Source of the DNA: SXPK01 sp041168165
Lineage (GTDB): Bacteria; Planctomycetota; UBA1135; UBA2386
Reading direction: 5' to 3'
DNA: 5,306 bases
Assembly: GCA_041168165.1 (NCBI GenBank)
Contig: JBEELK010000202.1
Coordinates: 1 to 5,306 of the forward strand
Below the pieces are notes generated by a model. That model was given only the letters and a program-made list of their open reading frames with translations. It had not been told where the DNA came from and did no database searches. How positions within the stretch are numbered: the stretch's first letter is position 1; the number at the start of each line of letters is the position of its first letter. The translations under genes and the position numbers were made by a program. Below, piece by piece: positions 1 to 5,153 of this stretch.

Positions 1-907
1 CCACGTCGTGATCCACCAGCGCCGCTTGCGCACGATGTTCGCGTTCTTTGGCATCGCCGAAGCGCTCGGCCTGCGTCGCCTCGCGCGGATCCTGCATCTC
101 TTGCCCGCAGCAGTCGACGACATCGCGCCGCATGTGCCCAAGCGCAGCGAGCGCGCGCCGCTGCCGACGGGATGGCACAAGCCCAAAGGCCAAAGTCGCG
201 GCAAGGTCGGACTGTTCACGGGTTGCGTGATGGAGCCGATCTTTGGCCGCATCAACCGAGCGACGCTGCGCCTGTTGCTCGACAACGGCTTCGAGGTCTT
301 CGTCCCCGCGGCACAGAAGTGCTGCGGCGCGTTGCTGATCCACGCGGGCTTGCCTGACGATGCCAAGCAACTCGCGACCGCGAACGCGAAGGCGTTTCTT
401 GAAGTCGATCGCGTGATCAACAACTCCGCGGGCTGCGGTTGCGCGATGCGCGAATACGGCGAACTGCTCGGCGACGACGCTGGGCGCGCGTTCGCCGACA
501 AGTGCCGCGACATCTCCGAGTTCTTGGCAGAGCAAGGACTCACGGCGGTGCCCAAGCGACTCGACGCGAAGGTGGCTTACGACGATCCATGCCATCTGTG
601 CCACGGCCAGAAGGTGCGCACGCAACCGCGCGACCTTCTCGCCAAGGTGCCGGGGATACAGATGGTGCAGCACCAAAAGCCAGAGGACTGCTGCGGCTCG
701 GCGGGCATCTACAACATGCTGCAGCCAGAGCTCGCGGCGGATATCGGCAAGCGCAAGGCCGAGGCGCTATGCGCAGCGAAGCCCGATCTCGTCGCGACCG
801 GCAATCCCGGCTGCATGATGCAGATCGCCGCACATCTCAAGGCCGTTGGCAGCACGGCGCGCGTCGTGCACCCGGTCGAGTTGCTGCTGCCCGACGACGC
901 GAAGTGA
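1..907 (+). CDS. glcF: Glycolate oxidase iron-sulfur subunit (GlcF-like), 3' part
   Basis: This is the C-terminal part of the iron-sulfur subunit that passes electrons from the flavin subunits of glycolate dehydrogenase (GlcD/GlcE) towards the membrane, in glycolate to glyoxylate oxidation. The frame is open to the left edge and the usual N-terminal 4Fe-4S ferredoxin domain is absent, so the gene starts outside the window; the GTG at 8 is an internal Val codon. Counting from position 8, two CCG (DUF224/PF02754) cysteine domains are visible. The first has TGCV at 71-74, KCCG at 104-107 and AGCGC at 141-145. The second has PCHLCHG at 194-200, DCCGSAG at 227-233 and GNPGC at 265-269. The 'NNSAGCG' and 'GNPGCMMQI' wording favours GlcF over the related LutA or heterodisulfide reductase subunits. 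The stop is TGA at 905-907. The next gene is convergent, 27 bp away. The product name is well supported; the physiological substrate is family inference. Confidence 0.9.
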   Translation, partial: HVVIHQRRLRTMFAFFGIAEALGLRRLARILHLLPAAVDDIAPHVPKRSERAPLPTGWHKPKGQSRGKVGLFTGCVMEPIFGRINRATLRLLLDNGFEVFVPAAQKCCGALLIHAGLPDDAKQLATANAKAFLEVDRVINNSAGCGCAMREYGELLGDDAGRAFADKCRDISEFLAEQGLTAVPKRLDAKVAYDDPCHLCHGQKVRTQPRDLLAKVPGIQMVQHQKPEDCCGSAGIYNMLQPELAADIGKRKAEALCAAKPDLVATGNPGCMMQIAAHLKAVGSTARVVHPVELLLPDDAK

Positions 908-916
908 GCTGAGTGC

Positions 917-936
917 GAGCGATCGAGCGATCGCTC
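917..936. terminator. Hairpin between convergent genes, candidate bidirectional terminator
   Basis: A perfect 8-bp stem, GAGCGATC (917-924) with GATCGCTC (929-936), closes a 4-nt loop GAGC (925-928). It lies 10 bp after the glcF stop. Its right arm runs into the first two bases of the 935-937 stop codon of the minus-strand gene. The loop repeats the start of the arm, so 925-936 is also a perfect 12-bp palindrome. No T-run follows on either strand, so it is not a textbook rho-independent terminator. Its place between two converging stops is the main support. Confidence 0.45.
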
Positions 937-1993
937 AGCCGCCGACCGGCGTGACGATCGACCACAACGCTGCGGTGCTCGACATCGTTCCGTTGAGCGC
1001 GGCAGGATCGAGCACGAACCACTGCGAGTAGAACGACGCGCCCGCGAACTCGGACAACGGCGGCACCTGCAGCGACAGCGTCGCGCCTGCAGTGCCCGGC
1101 CCGCCGACCGTGAACAGTGAGAACATGATGTCCGGCGACACGAACAGCGTGCAGCCGTTGGCGTTGAGCAACGGGCCGAGGTCGAGCGGCAGCGCGGCCG
1201 TGCCATTTGGCGTCGTCCACTGCGTGCGGCTCGGGCCGAGCGCAAACACCGCGATCGTCTGCGCCGCGGCGTTGGCGAGTTGGTGCGTCCAGATCGCGCC
1301 GGGCTGCGGCAGTTGCAGCGTGTCCGCAGTCGGCGTCACGAAGTTGACGCCGCGGCAGCCGTTGCCGAATGGCACCTTGGCGCCCGTTCGCGTGTTGAAC
1401 CGCAGGAACAAGCCTTGGTTTTGCACGAGCGAGCCGGTGTTGGCCGCCGGGTTGCCACCCGCATAGACGCGCGAAATGCTGCCGAAGCCGAGGTCGGTGC
1501 CGCGCAAGTCGAACGCGAACGGCACGTTGCCGCGGCCGTTGGCGAACACGCGGAACTCGACGAGGATCGCGCTGGTCCCGTCCCACGTGAACAGGTTGGT
1601 GAACGGCACGTTGAGCACCGGGTTGCCCGCGGCAGCGCTCGTCATCGTCAGCGTCGTGCGCGGCAGCACGATCGTGCGCGGCGTCTGGTAGTTGCTATCG
1701 AACGTCGTCAACAGGCCGAATGGCGACGCGTGCGCCATGCCGACTTCGATGTCGAGCGTCGTCGACGGCGCCGAGGTGGTCGATGCGCCTGCGAGCACCG
1801 ACAAGCTCTGGATGCGCAGAGGCTCTGCGCCAAGGTTGGCCGCTTGGGTCGGCGAGTACCAGACTTGGTAGCGACCGAGACCCGACGACAACGGGATCTG
1901 CGTGTTGGCCGTGGTCGGCGCCGGGAATGGCAGCGTCACGGTCTGCGCGAGGACGGAGGCGCAGAGTGCGAACAGGGCGGCGATGGCGCGCAT
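935..1993 (-). CDS. Secreted beta-rich protein of unknown function (planctomycete-type)
   Basis: A predicted exported protein of 352 residues whose function I do not recognise. I start it at the ATG at 1991-1993 because the protein then opens with a classic signal peptide: MRA, a hydrophobic stretch to about residue 15, and likely cleavage at VLA|Q after residue 16. The frame stays open upstream to an ATG at 2065, but that would place 24 polar residues before the signal peptide. No clear Shine-Dalgarno precedes either start. Residues about 18-200 are Thr/Pro/Leu/Asn-rich with no transmembrane segment and look like a beta-sandwich. A short linker with PFGNGCRG (208-215) follows. A second module spans about 230-352, with GCTLFVSPD at 280-288 and FYSQW at 321-325. 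The only mature cysteines are C213 and C281, a possible disulfide. This two-module plan recalls secreted proteins of deep-branching planctomycetes. It sits downstream of the kelch gene on the same strand but 255 bp away, so probably has its own promoter. Confidence 0.8.
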   Translation of the reverse strand: MRAIAALFALCASVLAQTVTLPFPAPTTANTQIPLSSGLGRYQVWYSPTQAANLGAEPLRIQSLSVLAGASTTSAPSTTLDIEVGMAHASPFGLLTTFDSNYQTPRTIVLPRTTLTMTSAAAGNPVLNVPFTNLFTWDGTSAILVEFRVFANGRGNVPFAFDLRGTDLGFGSISRVYAGGNPAANTGSLVQNQGLFLRFNTRTGAKVPFGNGCRGVNFVTPTADTLQLPQPGAIWTHQLANAAAQTIAVFALGPSRTQWTTPNGTAALPLDLGPLLNANGCTLFVSPDIMFSLFTVGGPGTAGATLSLQVPPLSEFAGASFYSQWFVLDPAALNGTMSSTAALWSIVTPVGG

Positions 1994-2023
1994 GGGGATT
2001 GCGTCGGTTCTCGAAGTGCGGGA

Positions 2024-2062
2024 CTGCTGGGCGGGGCTGCCGGGCGTGTCTGCCGGGCGGGG
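2024..2062. repeat. Three tandem 13-bp repeats upstream of the secreted-protein gene
   Basis: Three adjoining 13-bp units lie at 2024-2036 (ctgctgggcgggg), 2037-2049 (ctgccgggcgtgt) and 2050-2062 (ctgccgggcgggg). The outer two differ at one base; the middle unit differs from the third at two. They lie 31-69 bp upstream of the ATG at 1993, where a leader or promoter-proximal region is expected. A 13-bp period is not a multiple of three, which argues against this stretch being coding. The role is unknown: protein-binding iterons, a slippage-prone simple repeat, or chance in GC-rich DNA are all possible. Confidence 0.6.
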
Positions 2063-2091
2063 CAATTGCGGCGCACAAGTCTACCTCCAGA

Positions 2092-2128
2092 AGCCGCGGC
2101 CGCAGGCGCAAGGCCCGTGGCCGCGGCT
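2092..2128. repeat. 10-bp perfect inverted repeat (GC-rich hairpin)
   Basis: The arm agccgcggcc (2092-2101) is exactly complementary to ggccgcggct (2119-2128), with a 17-nt spacer. It lies between the kelch gene (stop at 2249) and the start at 1993, both on the minus strand. It could end kelch transcription or shape the leader of the downstream gene. On the minus strand the second arm is followed by TCTGGAGG, not a T-run, so intrinsic termination is only weakly supported. Confidence 0.45.
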
Positions 2129-2131
2129 CTG

Positions 2132-2144
2132 CCGATGGCATCGG
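2132..2144. promoter_or_regulatory. 13-bp palindrome, possible operator
   Basis: CCGATG-G-CATCGG is a perfect 6+1+6 palindrome in the gap between the two secreted-protein genes, only 3 bp from the adjoining inverted repeat at 2092-2128. Odd-spaced palindromes of this size are typical of dimeric regulator sites. No -35/-10 pair can be placed convincingly beside it, so the assignment rests on symmetry and intergenic location alone. Confidence 0.25.
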
Positions 2145-2198
2145 AGGCTCCGCGCGGGACCTCACGGCCGCGCGCGCGGACACCTTGGTTAGTCACGC

Positions 2199-2212
2199 TG
2201 CCTTGCGAGGCA
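2199..2212 (-). terminator. Small hairpin downstream of the kelch gene
   Basis: A 5-bp stem tgcct (2199-2203) / aggca (2208-2212) with a 4-nt loop TGCG lies 36 bp past the kelch stop codon. Read on the minus strand it is followed by GCGTGACTAACC, with no T-run. It is a weak terminator candidate, supported mainly by position. Confidence 0.2.
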
Positions 2213-2248
2213 ACGCGGTCCGCGGCGCATTCTCCGGCCGCATGCGAA

Positions 2249-3784
2249 TCAGAAGTACCACCACTCGCACACGCGCGCGATCGCGCCACTCGTCGTGCCG
2301 CCGCCGATCACGTGCACTTGGCCGCGCGGCGTGACGTAGGACGCAGCGCCTGCGCGCGCGAGGCTGAGCGACGGGCCGACGGACCACGTGTTGGTCGCGA
2401 CGTCGTAGATCTCGCCGCTCGCGAGCGGGGTCGGCGTGAGGATCTGCCCGTTGCCGCCGCCGACGACGAGGATGCGATTGGCCGACAGCGGGATGTTGCG
2501 CTGGTTGGCGCGCGCCGTCGCCATCGAGCCTGCGCTCGACCACGTGTTGGTCACGGCGTTGTAGATCTCAGCCGAGTTCGTCGGCGTGCCCTGATTGACC
2601 AGCGTCATCTGGTTGATGCCGCCTGCGACGAGCCAGCGATCATTGCCGATCGGCACTGCATCGATCAGCGCGCGGCCCGTCGACATCGACGGCCCCGCAG
2701 TGATCGTGTTGGTCGCCGGGTTGTAGATGTCGGTCGTCGAACGCACGGCCGGCACCTTGACGATGATGAGGTTGTCGTAGCTGACGCCGCCGCAGATCAA
2801 GAACGTGCCATTGGGCCGCGGGATGACAAACTGCCCAACGCGCGGCGTGCGGAGGTTGGGGCCAGGCGACCACGTGTTGGTCGCGGGGTTGTAGATCTCA
2901 GTCGAGTTGACCGCGTTCTCGATCGTGTCGATGCCGCTCGTCACGACGTTGAAGCCGCCGGTCACGAGCACGCGGCCATCCGCGAGCAGCGTCGCGGAGT
3001 GCCCCACGCGCGGCGTCGCCATCGGCGCCACTTGCACGAAGACGTCGAGCGCGGGGTCATAGACTTCGCATTCGACCTGCGGGTTGTTGAGCACGTCGAC
3101 GCCGCCCGCGAGCAGCCAGCGGCCATCCTGCAGCTGGGTCGCGGTGTGGATCGACCGGTATTGGTTCATCTGCGGGCCGAACACGAACGAGTCCGTGACG
3201 TCGTCGTAGATCTCGGTCGTGCGCACCGCGACCTGAGCAAGCAGCGCGCCGCGGCCACCGCCCACCGCCATCCATCGGCCGTCGCGTCGCGGCAGGATCG
3301 AGCCGAACGCGCGGTCGTCGGTCATGTAGACCTGCCGATCACGGAACGTGCCGCTCGGCGCGAAGCGCACGACTTCGGGCGGCGACACTTCGTCGAACAC
3401 CGTCGTGAGGCCGCCGAACGAGAGGCCTTGGAAATAGAGCGGCACATCCAAGAACGCGGGCACGTTGGGCACCGTCCAGCCGGCGAGCGCGAAGGTCCCT
3501 TGGATGTCGAACATGCCGAAGAACAGATCGAGCTGCTGCACGCCGACGTCGAGCATGCGGAAGTCAGCGGGGTCGACGACCGCGATCGGGATGGGACCCG
3601 GATCGATGCCCATCGCGAGGATGCCGAACTGAAAGATCGGGCCTTGTTCGAGCGCGACGCTCAGCGAACCCGGGTAGGAGCCGCCGACGAGCGACAGCCG
3701 CATCGGGCCTTGGGCGGCCATCGGCGCTGCGAGCGCGAGAGAGAGCGCGAGCGCGGAGATCGAAGCGAGAGAGCGTGGATGCAT
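2249..3784 (-). CDS. Secreted kelch-repeat beta-propeller protein
   Basis: A 511-residue exported protein built mainly of kelch repeats; its ligand or substrate cannot be read from sequence. The start ATG (3782-3784) gives a signal peptide: MHPR, a hydrophobic core at about 7-20, and likely cleavage at MAA|Q after residue 24. There is no clear Shine-Dalgarno. Residues about 28-141 form an N-terminal beta domain (LVGGSYPGSL near 32-41, LYFQG 116-120, VVRF 138-141) that resembles the C-terminal module of the neighbouring protein at 935-1993. Residues about 155-511 are the propeller. The GG pairs are near 175, 227, 276, 332, 388, 442 and 494. The E/D-x-Y...W/F strands start at 191, 240, 296, 352, 406 and 458, about 49-56 residues apart. 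The protein ends abruptly in CEWWYF, which could supply the closing strand of the ring, so six or seven blades are possible. Galactose oxidase-like enzymes use this fold, but no copper-site set is evident; a binding or scaffolding role is as likely. Confidence 0.88.
   Translation of the reverse strand: MHPRSLASISALALSLALAAPMAAQGPMRLSLVGGSYPGSLSVALEQGPIFQFGILAMGIDPGPIPIAVVDPADFRMLDVGVQQLDLFFGMFDIQGTFALAGWTVPNVPAFLDVPLYFQGLSFGGLTTVFDEVSPPEVVRFAPSGTFRDRQVYMTDDRAFGSILPRRDGRWMAVGGGRGALLAQVAVRTTEIYDDVTDSFVFGPQMNQYRSIHTATQLQDGRWLLAGGVDVLNNPQVECEVYDPALDVFVQVAPMATPRVGHSATLLADGRVLVTGGFNVVTSGIDTIENAVNSTEIYNPATNTWSPGPNLRTPRVGQFVIPRPNGTFLICGGVSYDNLIIVKVPAVRSTTDIYNPATNTITAGPSMSTGRALIDAVPIGNDRWLVAGGINQMTLVNQGTPTNSAEIYNAVTNTWSSAGSMATARANQRNIPLSANRILVVGGGNGQILTPTPLASGEIYDVATNTWSVGPSLSLARAGAASYVTPRGQVHVIGGGTTSGAIARVCEWWYF
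2537..2578. repeat. Kelch-coding DNA repeat, copy 1 (blade 5)
   Basis: These 42 bp match 2867-2908 at 39 of 42 positions and encode the NSAEIYNAVTNTWS strand around residue 406 of the kelch protein. Shorter related stretches are at 2384-2413 and about 2705-2732. The mismatches are at 2553, 2557 and 2572. Such close DNA identity within a propeller suggests recent internal duplication or gene conversion. Confidence 0.8.
2867..2908. repeat. Kelch-coding DNA repeat, copy 2 (blade 3)
   Basis: This is the partner of 2537-2578, exactly 330 bp away, which equals 110 residues or two blades. It encodes NSTEIYNPATNTWS around residue 296. The intervening blade 4 (strand at residue 352) is more diverged at both DNA and protein level, with Ile in place of the usual Trp at 361. 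Confidence 0.8.
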
Positions 3785-3813
3785 GGGTGGCTTCGGAAGT
3801 GAGAGAAGCGGGG

Positions 3814-3842
3814 ATCATCCGTCGCATCGCCCCCACCACCAA
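3814..3842 (-). promoter_or_regulatory. Possible sigma-70-like promoter for the kelch gene
   Basis: On the minus strand TTGGTG (3842-3837) is followed, after 17 bp, by GATGAT (3819-3814), matching the -35 and -10 consensus at 3/6 and 4/6. It would start transcription about 20 bp before the kelch ATG. Spacing is ideal but both boxes are weak in GC-rich DNA, so this is a placement guess. Confidence 0.2.
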
Positions 3843-3852
3843 GCCCCGACAC

Positions 3853-3862
3853 GGTTGCAACC
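3853..3862. promoter_or_regulatory. 10-bp palindrome in the divergent promoter region
   Basis: GGTTGCAACC is a perfect palindrome near the middle of the 187-bp gap between the divergent kelch and adenosyltransferase genes. It lies just upstream of candidate promoters on both strands, where a shared operator would sit. No regulator is encoded nearby, and a 10-bp palindrome can occur by chance. Confidence 0.25.
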
Positions 3863-3888
3863 ACAGCGGACGGGGCCGCGAAAAGGCG

Positions 3889-3916
3889 TTGCCGCGGGCA
3901 GTGCACGCCACATACT
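3889..3916 (+). promoter_or_regulatory. Possible sigma-70-like promoter for the adenosyltransferase gene
   Basis: TTGCCG (3889-3894) and CATACT (3911-3916) are separated by 16 bp, each matching 4 of 6 consensus bases. This would give a leader of about 45 bases before the ATG at 3972. CATACT is the best -10-like hexamer I found in this otherwise GC-rich gap. Confidence 0.3.
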
Positions 3917-3936
3917 CGGCCGCCCGACCGCACCCC

Positions 3937-3951
3937 GCGGGTTGGACCCGC
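3937..3951 (+). other. Leader hairpin just before the adenosyltransferase RBS
   Basis: A 6-bp stem GCGGGT (3937-3942) / ACCCGC (3946-3951) with a TGG loop lies 12 bases before the AAGGA at 3964-3968. It could affect translation start or mRNA stability, but it does not look like a cobalamin riboswitch, which needs a far longer structured leader. Confidence 0.3.
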
Positions 3952-3971
3952 AGACCGCGCAGCAAGGACTC

Positions 3972-4520
3972 ATGGCCCTCTACACCAAGACCGGAGACGA
4001 AGGCGAAACTGGCCTGTTTGGCAATCGCCGCGTTTCGAAGGACGACCTGCGCATCGAGGCCTACGGCGTCATCGACGAGCTCAACAGCTGCCTCGGCGTG
4101 CTGCGCAGCGAGACGCCTGACCCGCAGACGGAAGCGCGAATCCAGCAGATGCAGAACCTGCTGTTCGAATGCGGCGCGGACCTCGCGACCGACGGCGGCT
4201 GCGCCTCGGTGCCCGCAGTGACGCACGCCATCGCGCAGATGGAGACGTGGATCGACGAGAGCGAGGCCGAACTGCCCCCACTCCGCAACTTCATCCTGCC
4301 GGGCGGCAGCCGAGCCGCCGGCCTGCTGCACGTGGCCCGCACGATCGCGCGCCGCGCCGAGCGCCGGTTTTGGACGCTGGCCAAGGTTGCGCACGACGTG
4401 CCACGCCCGATCGGCGTGCTGCTCAACCGGATGTCGGACCTGTTCTTCTCGTGGGCGCGGCGCGCCAACGTGCGCGCCGGAGTCGCCGACGTGCCGTGGA
4501 CCCGGCAGAAGTCGAACTAG
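3972..4520 (+). CDS. ATP:cob(I)alamin adenosyltransferase, PduO type
   Basis: This enzyme moves the adenosyl group of ATP to cob(I)alamin, making the coenzyme B12 used by radical enzymes such as methylmalonyl-CoA mutase. The 182-residue protein has the usual length. Family motifs in order: the N-terminal ATP-binding segment YTKTGDEGETGLFG (4-17) with SKDD (22-25) and RIEAYG (27-32); DELNS (35-39); FILPGGS (107-113); the helix HVARTIARRAER (120-131); and NRMSDLFF (152-159). R123, R127, R128 and E130 line up with human MMAB R186, R190, R191 and E193, sites altered in cblB disease, so the active site looks intact. I chose the ATG at 3972 because homologous sequence starts there with MALYTKTGD and AAGGA precedes it (3964-3968, a short 3-nt spacing); the frame is open upstream to 3783 but that part is unlike the family. 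It is divergent from the kelch gene and stands alone. PduO, MMAB and CobO-like names are used for the family; here the symbol is left open. Confidence 0.95.
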   Translation: MALYTKTGDEGETGLFGNRRVSKDDLRIEAYGVIDELNSCLGVLRSETPDPQTEARIQQMQNLLFECGADLATDGGCASVPAVTHAIAQMETWIDESEAELPPLRNFILPGGSRAAGLLHVARTIARRAERRFWTLAKVAHDVPRPIGVLLNRMSDLFFSWARRANVRAGVADVPWTRQKSN

Positions 4521-4570
4521 CGACGACCGCCGTCACTGCGGGCGAACGCGCGCCGCATCGCCGGCATCTA

Positions 4571-4655
4571 GAGGCCCATAAACGACTGCGGCCCGCCCAG
4601 TTTGGGGCGAGCCACAGAGGATGCGTCCGACGAGAAGGGCCTCAGCGTAAGGCCC
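4571..4655. other. Convergent gap with competing hairpins, likely terminator region
   Basis: The 199-bp gap after the adenosyltransferase (4521-4719) has no credible gene but clear structure. GGGCCT at 4637-4642 pairs with AGGCCC at 4650-4655 (7-nt loop). The same segment, extended to 4643, can instead pair with GAGGCCC at 4571-4577. A further stem joins CGCCCA (4594-4599) with TGGGGCG (4603-4609, one bulge). On the minus strand the 4637-4655 hairpin is followed by TTCTCGTC, a poor T-tract; on the plus strand TTTT comes 15 bases later at 4670-4673. Its position between two stops suggests termination on both strands. Confidence 0.4.
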
Positions 4656-4719
4656 CCATCTAGAACGGCTTTTGGACGAGCGGTCGCCTGATCTGACGCG
4701 ACCAGACGGCCCGACTCGA

Positions 4720-5058
4720 TCAGACGGGGCCGGCAGCCGTGCGGCCGAGACGGCACGCGCGGCGCAGCCACATCATCGCGCGCTCGACTTCGCGAGGCGT
4801 CGTGACCGGGATCTCGACGAACTCGCGCGAGTGCGGGTCGCCATCGTCCGGCATCCGCTTTGCGCCGATGATCTTGAGGGCTTCGGTCACCTGGGGCGGG
4901 GCCAGCTTGACCACGACGCCCTTCTTGCCGAGGTAGGCAAAGACTTGGCCGCGCACGAGGAAGGAATCCTTGTTGTCCCGCTTCTCACGGGCAACATCCT
5001 TCCAGGCACAGAGGCGCTCGACGATCGTCGCGAGTGGTTCCATGGGGCGGGGGAGCAT
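4720..5058 (-). CDS. Small hypothetical protein, TfoX N-terminal / YjbR (MmcQ)-like
   Basis: A small, soluble, single-domain protein of 112 residues with no signal peptide or membrane segment. The pattern DSFLVRGQVFAYLG (31-44), KGVVVKLAP (46-54), a helix with EALKIIGAKRM (59-69), EFVEIPV (79-85) and a final helix REVERAMMWLRRA (89-101) matches the general plan of the TfoX N-terminal and YjbR/MmcQ folds, which share a compact alpha/beta build; no catalytic residues are known to me. Residues 102-112 are a basic, disordered-looking tail. The start is uncertain: ATG at 5056-5058 or ATG at 5041-5043 (five residues shorter), neither with a convincing ribosome-binding site. It converges on the adenosyltransferase gene, and the transposase end lies 95 bp upstream on the same strand. 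The gene itself is likely real because the frame encodes alternating strands and amphipathic helices; the family call is tentative. Confidence 0.65.
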   Translation of the reverse strand: MLPRPMEPLATIVERLCAWKDVAREKRDNKDSFLVRGQVFAYLGKKGVVVKLAPPQVTEALKIIGAKRMPDDGDPHSREFVEIPVTTPREVERAMMWLRRACRLGRTAAGPV

Positions 5059-5094
5059 AGCGACGAGGGGGCCCCAGGCCTAGCGTGCGGATGG

Positions 5095-5113
5095 AAAAGC
5101 CCACCGGGCGGGC
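5095..5113 (-). terminator. Weak intrinsic terminator candidate after the transposase end
   Basis: On the minus strand GCCC (5113-5110) can pair with GGGC (5102-5099) around a 7-nt loop and is followed directly by TTTT (5098-5095). It lies 41 bp past the transposase stop and before the small gene at 5058. The stem is only 4 bp, though wholly G-C, so support is moderate at best. Confidence 0.3.
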
Positions 5114-5153
5114 CCCTGCCGGCCTTCCGCCGCCATCTGGCCGAACGCCGGGC

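Noticed and set aside
8..907. Taking GTG at 8 as the true start of glcF.
   Set aside because: The frame is open to the left edge and the N-terminal ferredoxin domain of the family is missing, so the gene is cut by the window.
837..1586. A 249-codon minus-strand frame overlapping the secreted-protein gene.
   Set aside because: It is Arg-rich, out of frame with the better-supported gene, has no signal peptide or domain, and runs into the end of glcF.
1994..2065. A 24-residue N-terminal extension of the secreted protein from ATG 2065.
   Set aside because: It would bury the signal peptide, it is polar and Pro/Ser-rich, and it covers the non-triplet 13-bp repeats.
2169..2178. An alternating CG run (cgcgcgcgcg) that could form Z-DNA.
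   Set aside because: It is only about 10 bp and expected by chance in DNA this GC-rich; no functional support.
1280..3802. An 840-codon open frame on the plus strand spanning both secreted-protein genes.
   Set aside because: It is antisense to two genes with signal peptides and recognisable domains. Its translation is almost wholly Arg/Ala/His/Asp, the usual shadow of GC-rich codon bias. It contains no fold or motif.
3783..3971. A 63-residue N-terminal extension of the adenosyltransferase.
   Set aside because: PduO proteins begin near MxLYTKTGD. The extension is basic and low in complexity, and ATG 3972 has an AAGGA upstream.
3785..3971. A cobalamin riboswitch before the adenosyltransferase.
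   Set aside because: I found no B12-box-like core, and the likely transcribed leader is only about 45 bases, far shorter than that class needs.
4568..4771. A 67-codon minus-strand frame in the gap after the adenosyltransferase.
   Set aside because: It overlaps the end of the TfoX/YjbR-like gene in another frame, lacks recognisable features, and covers sequence better explained by hairpins.
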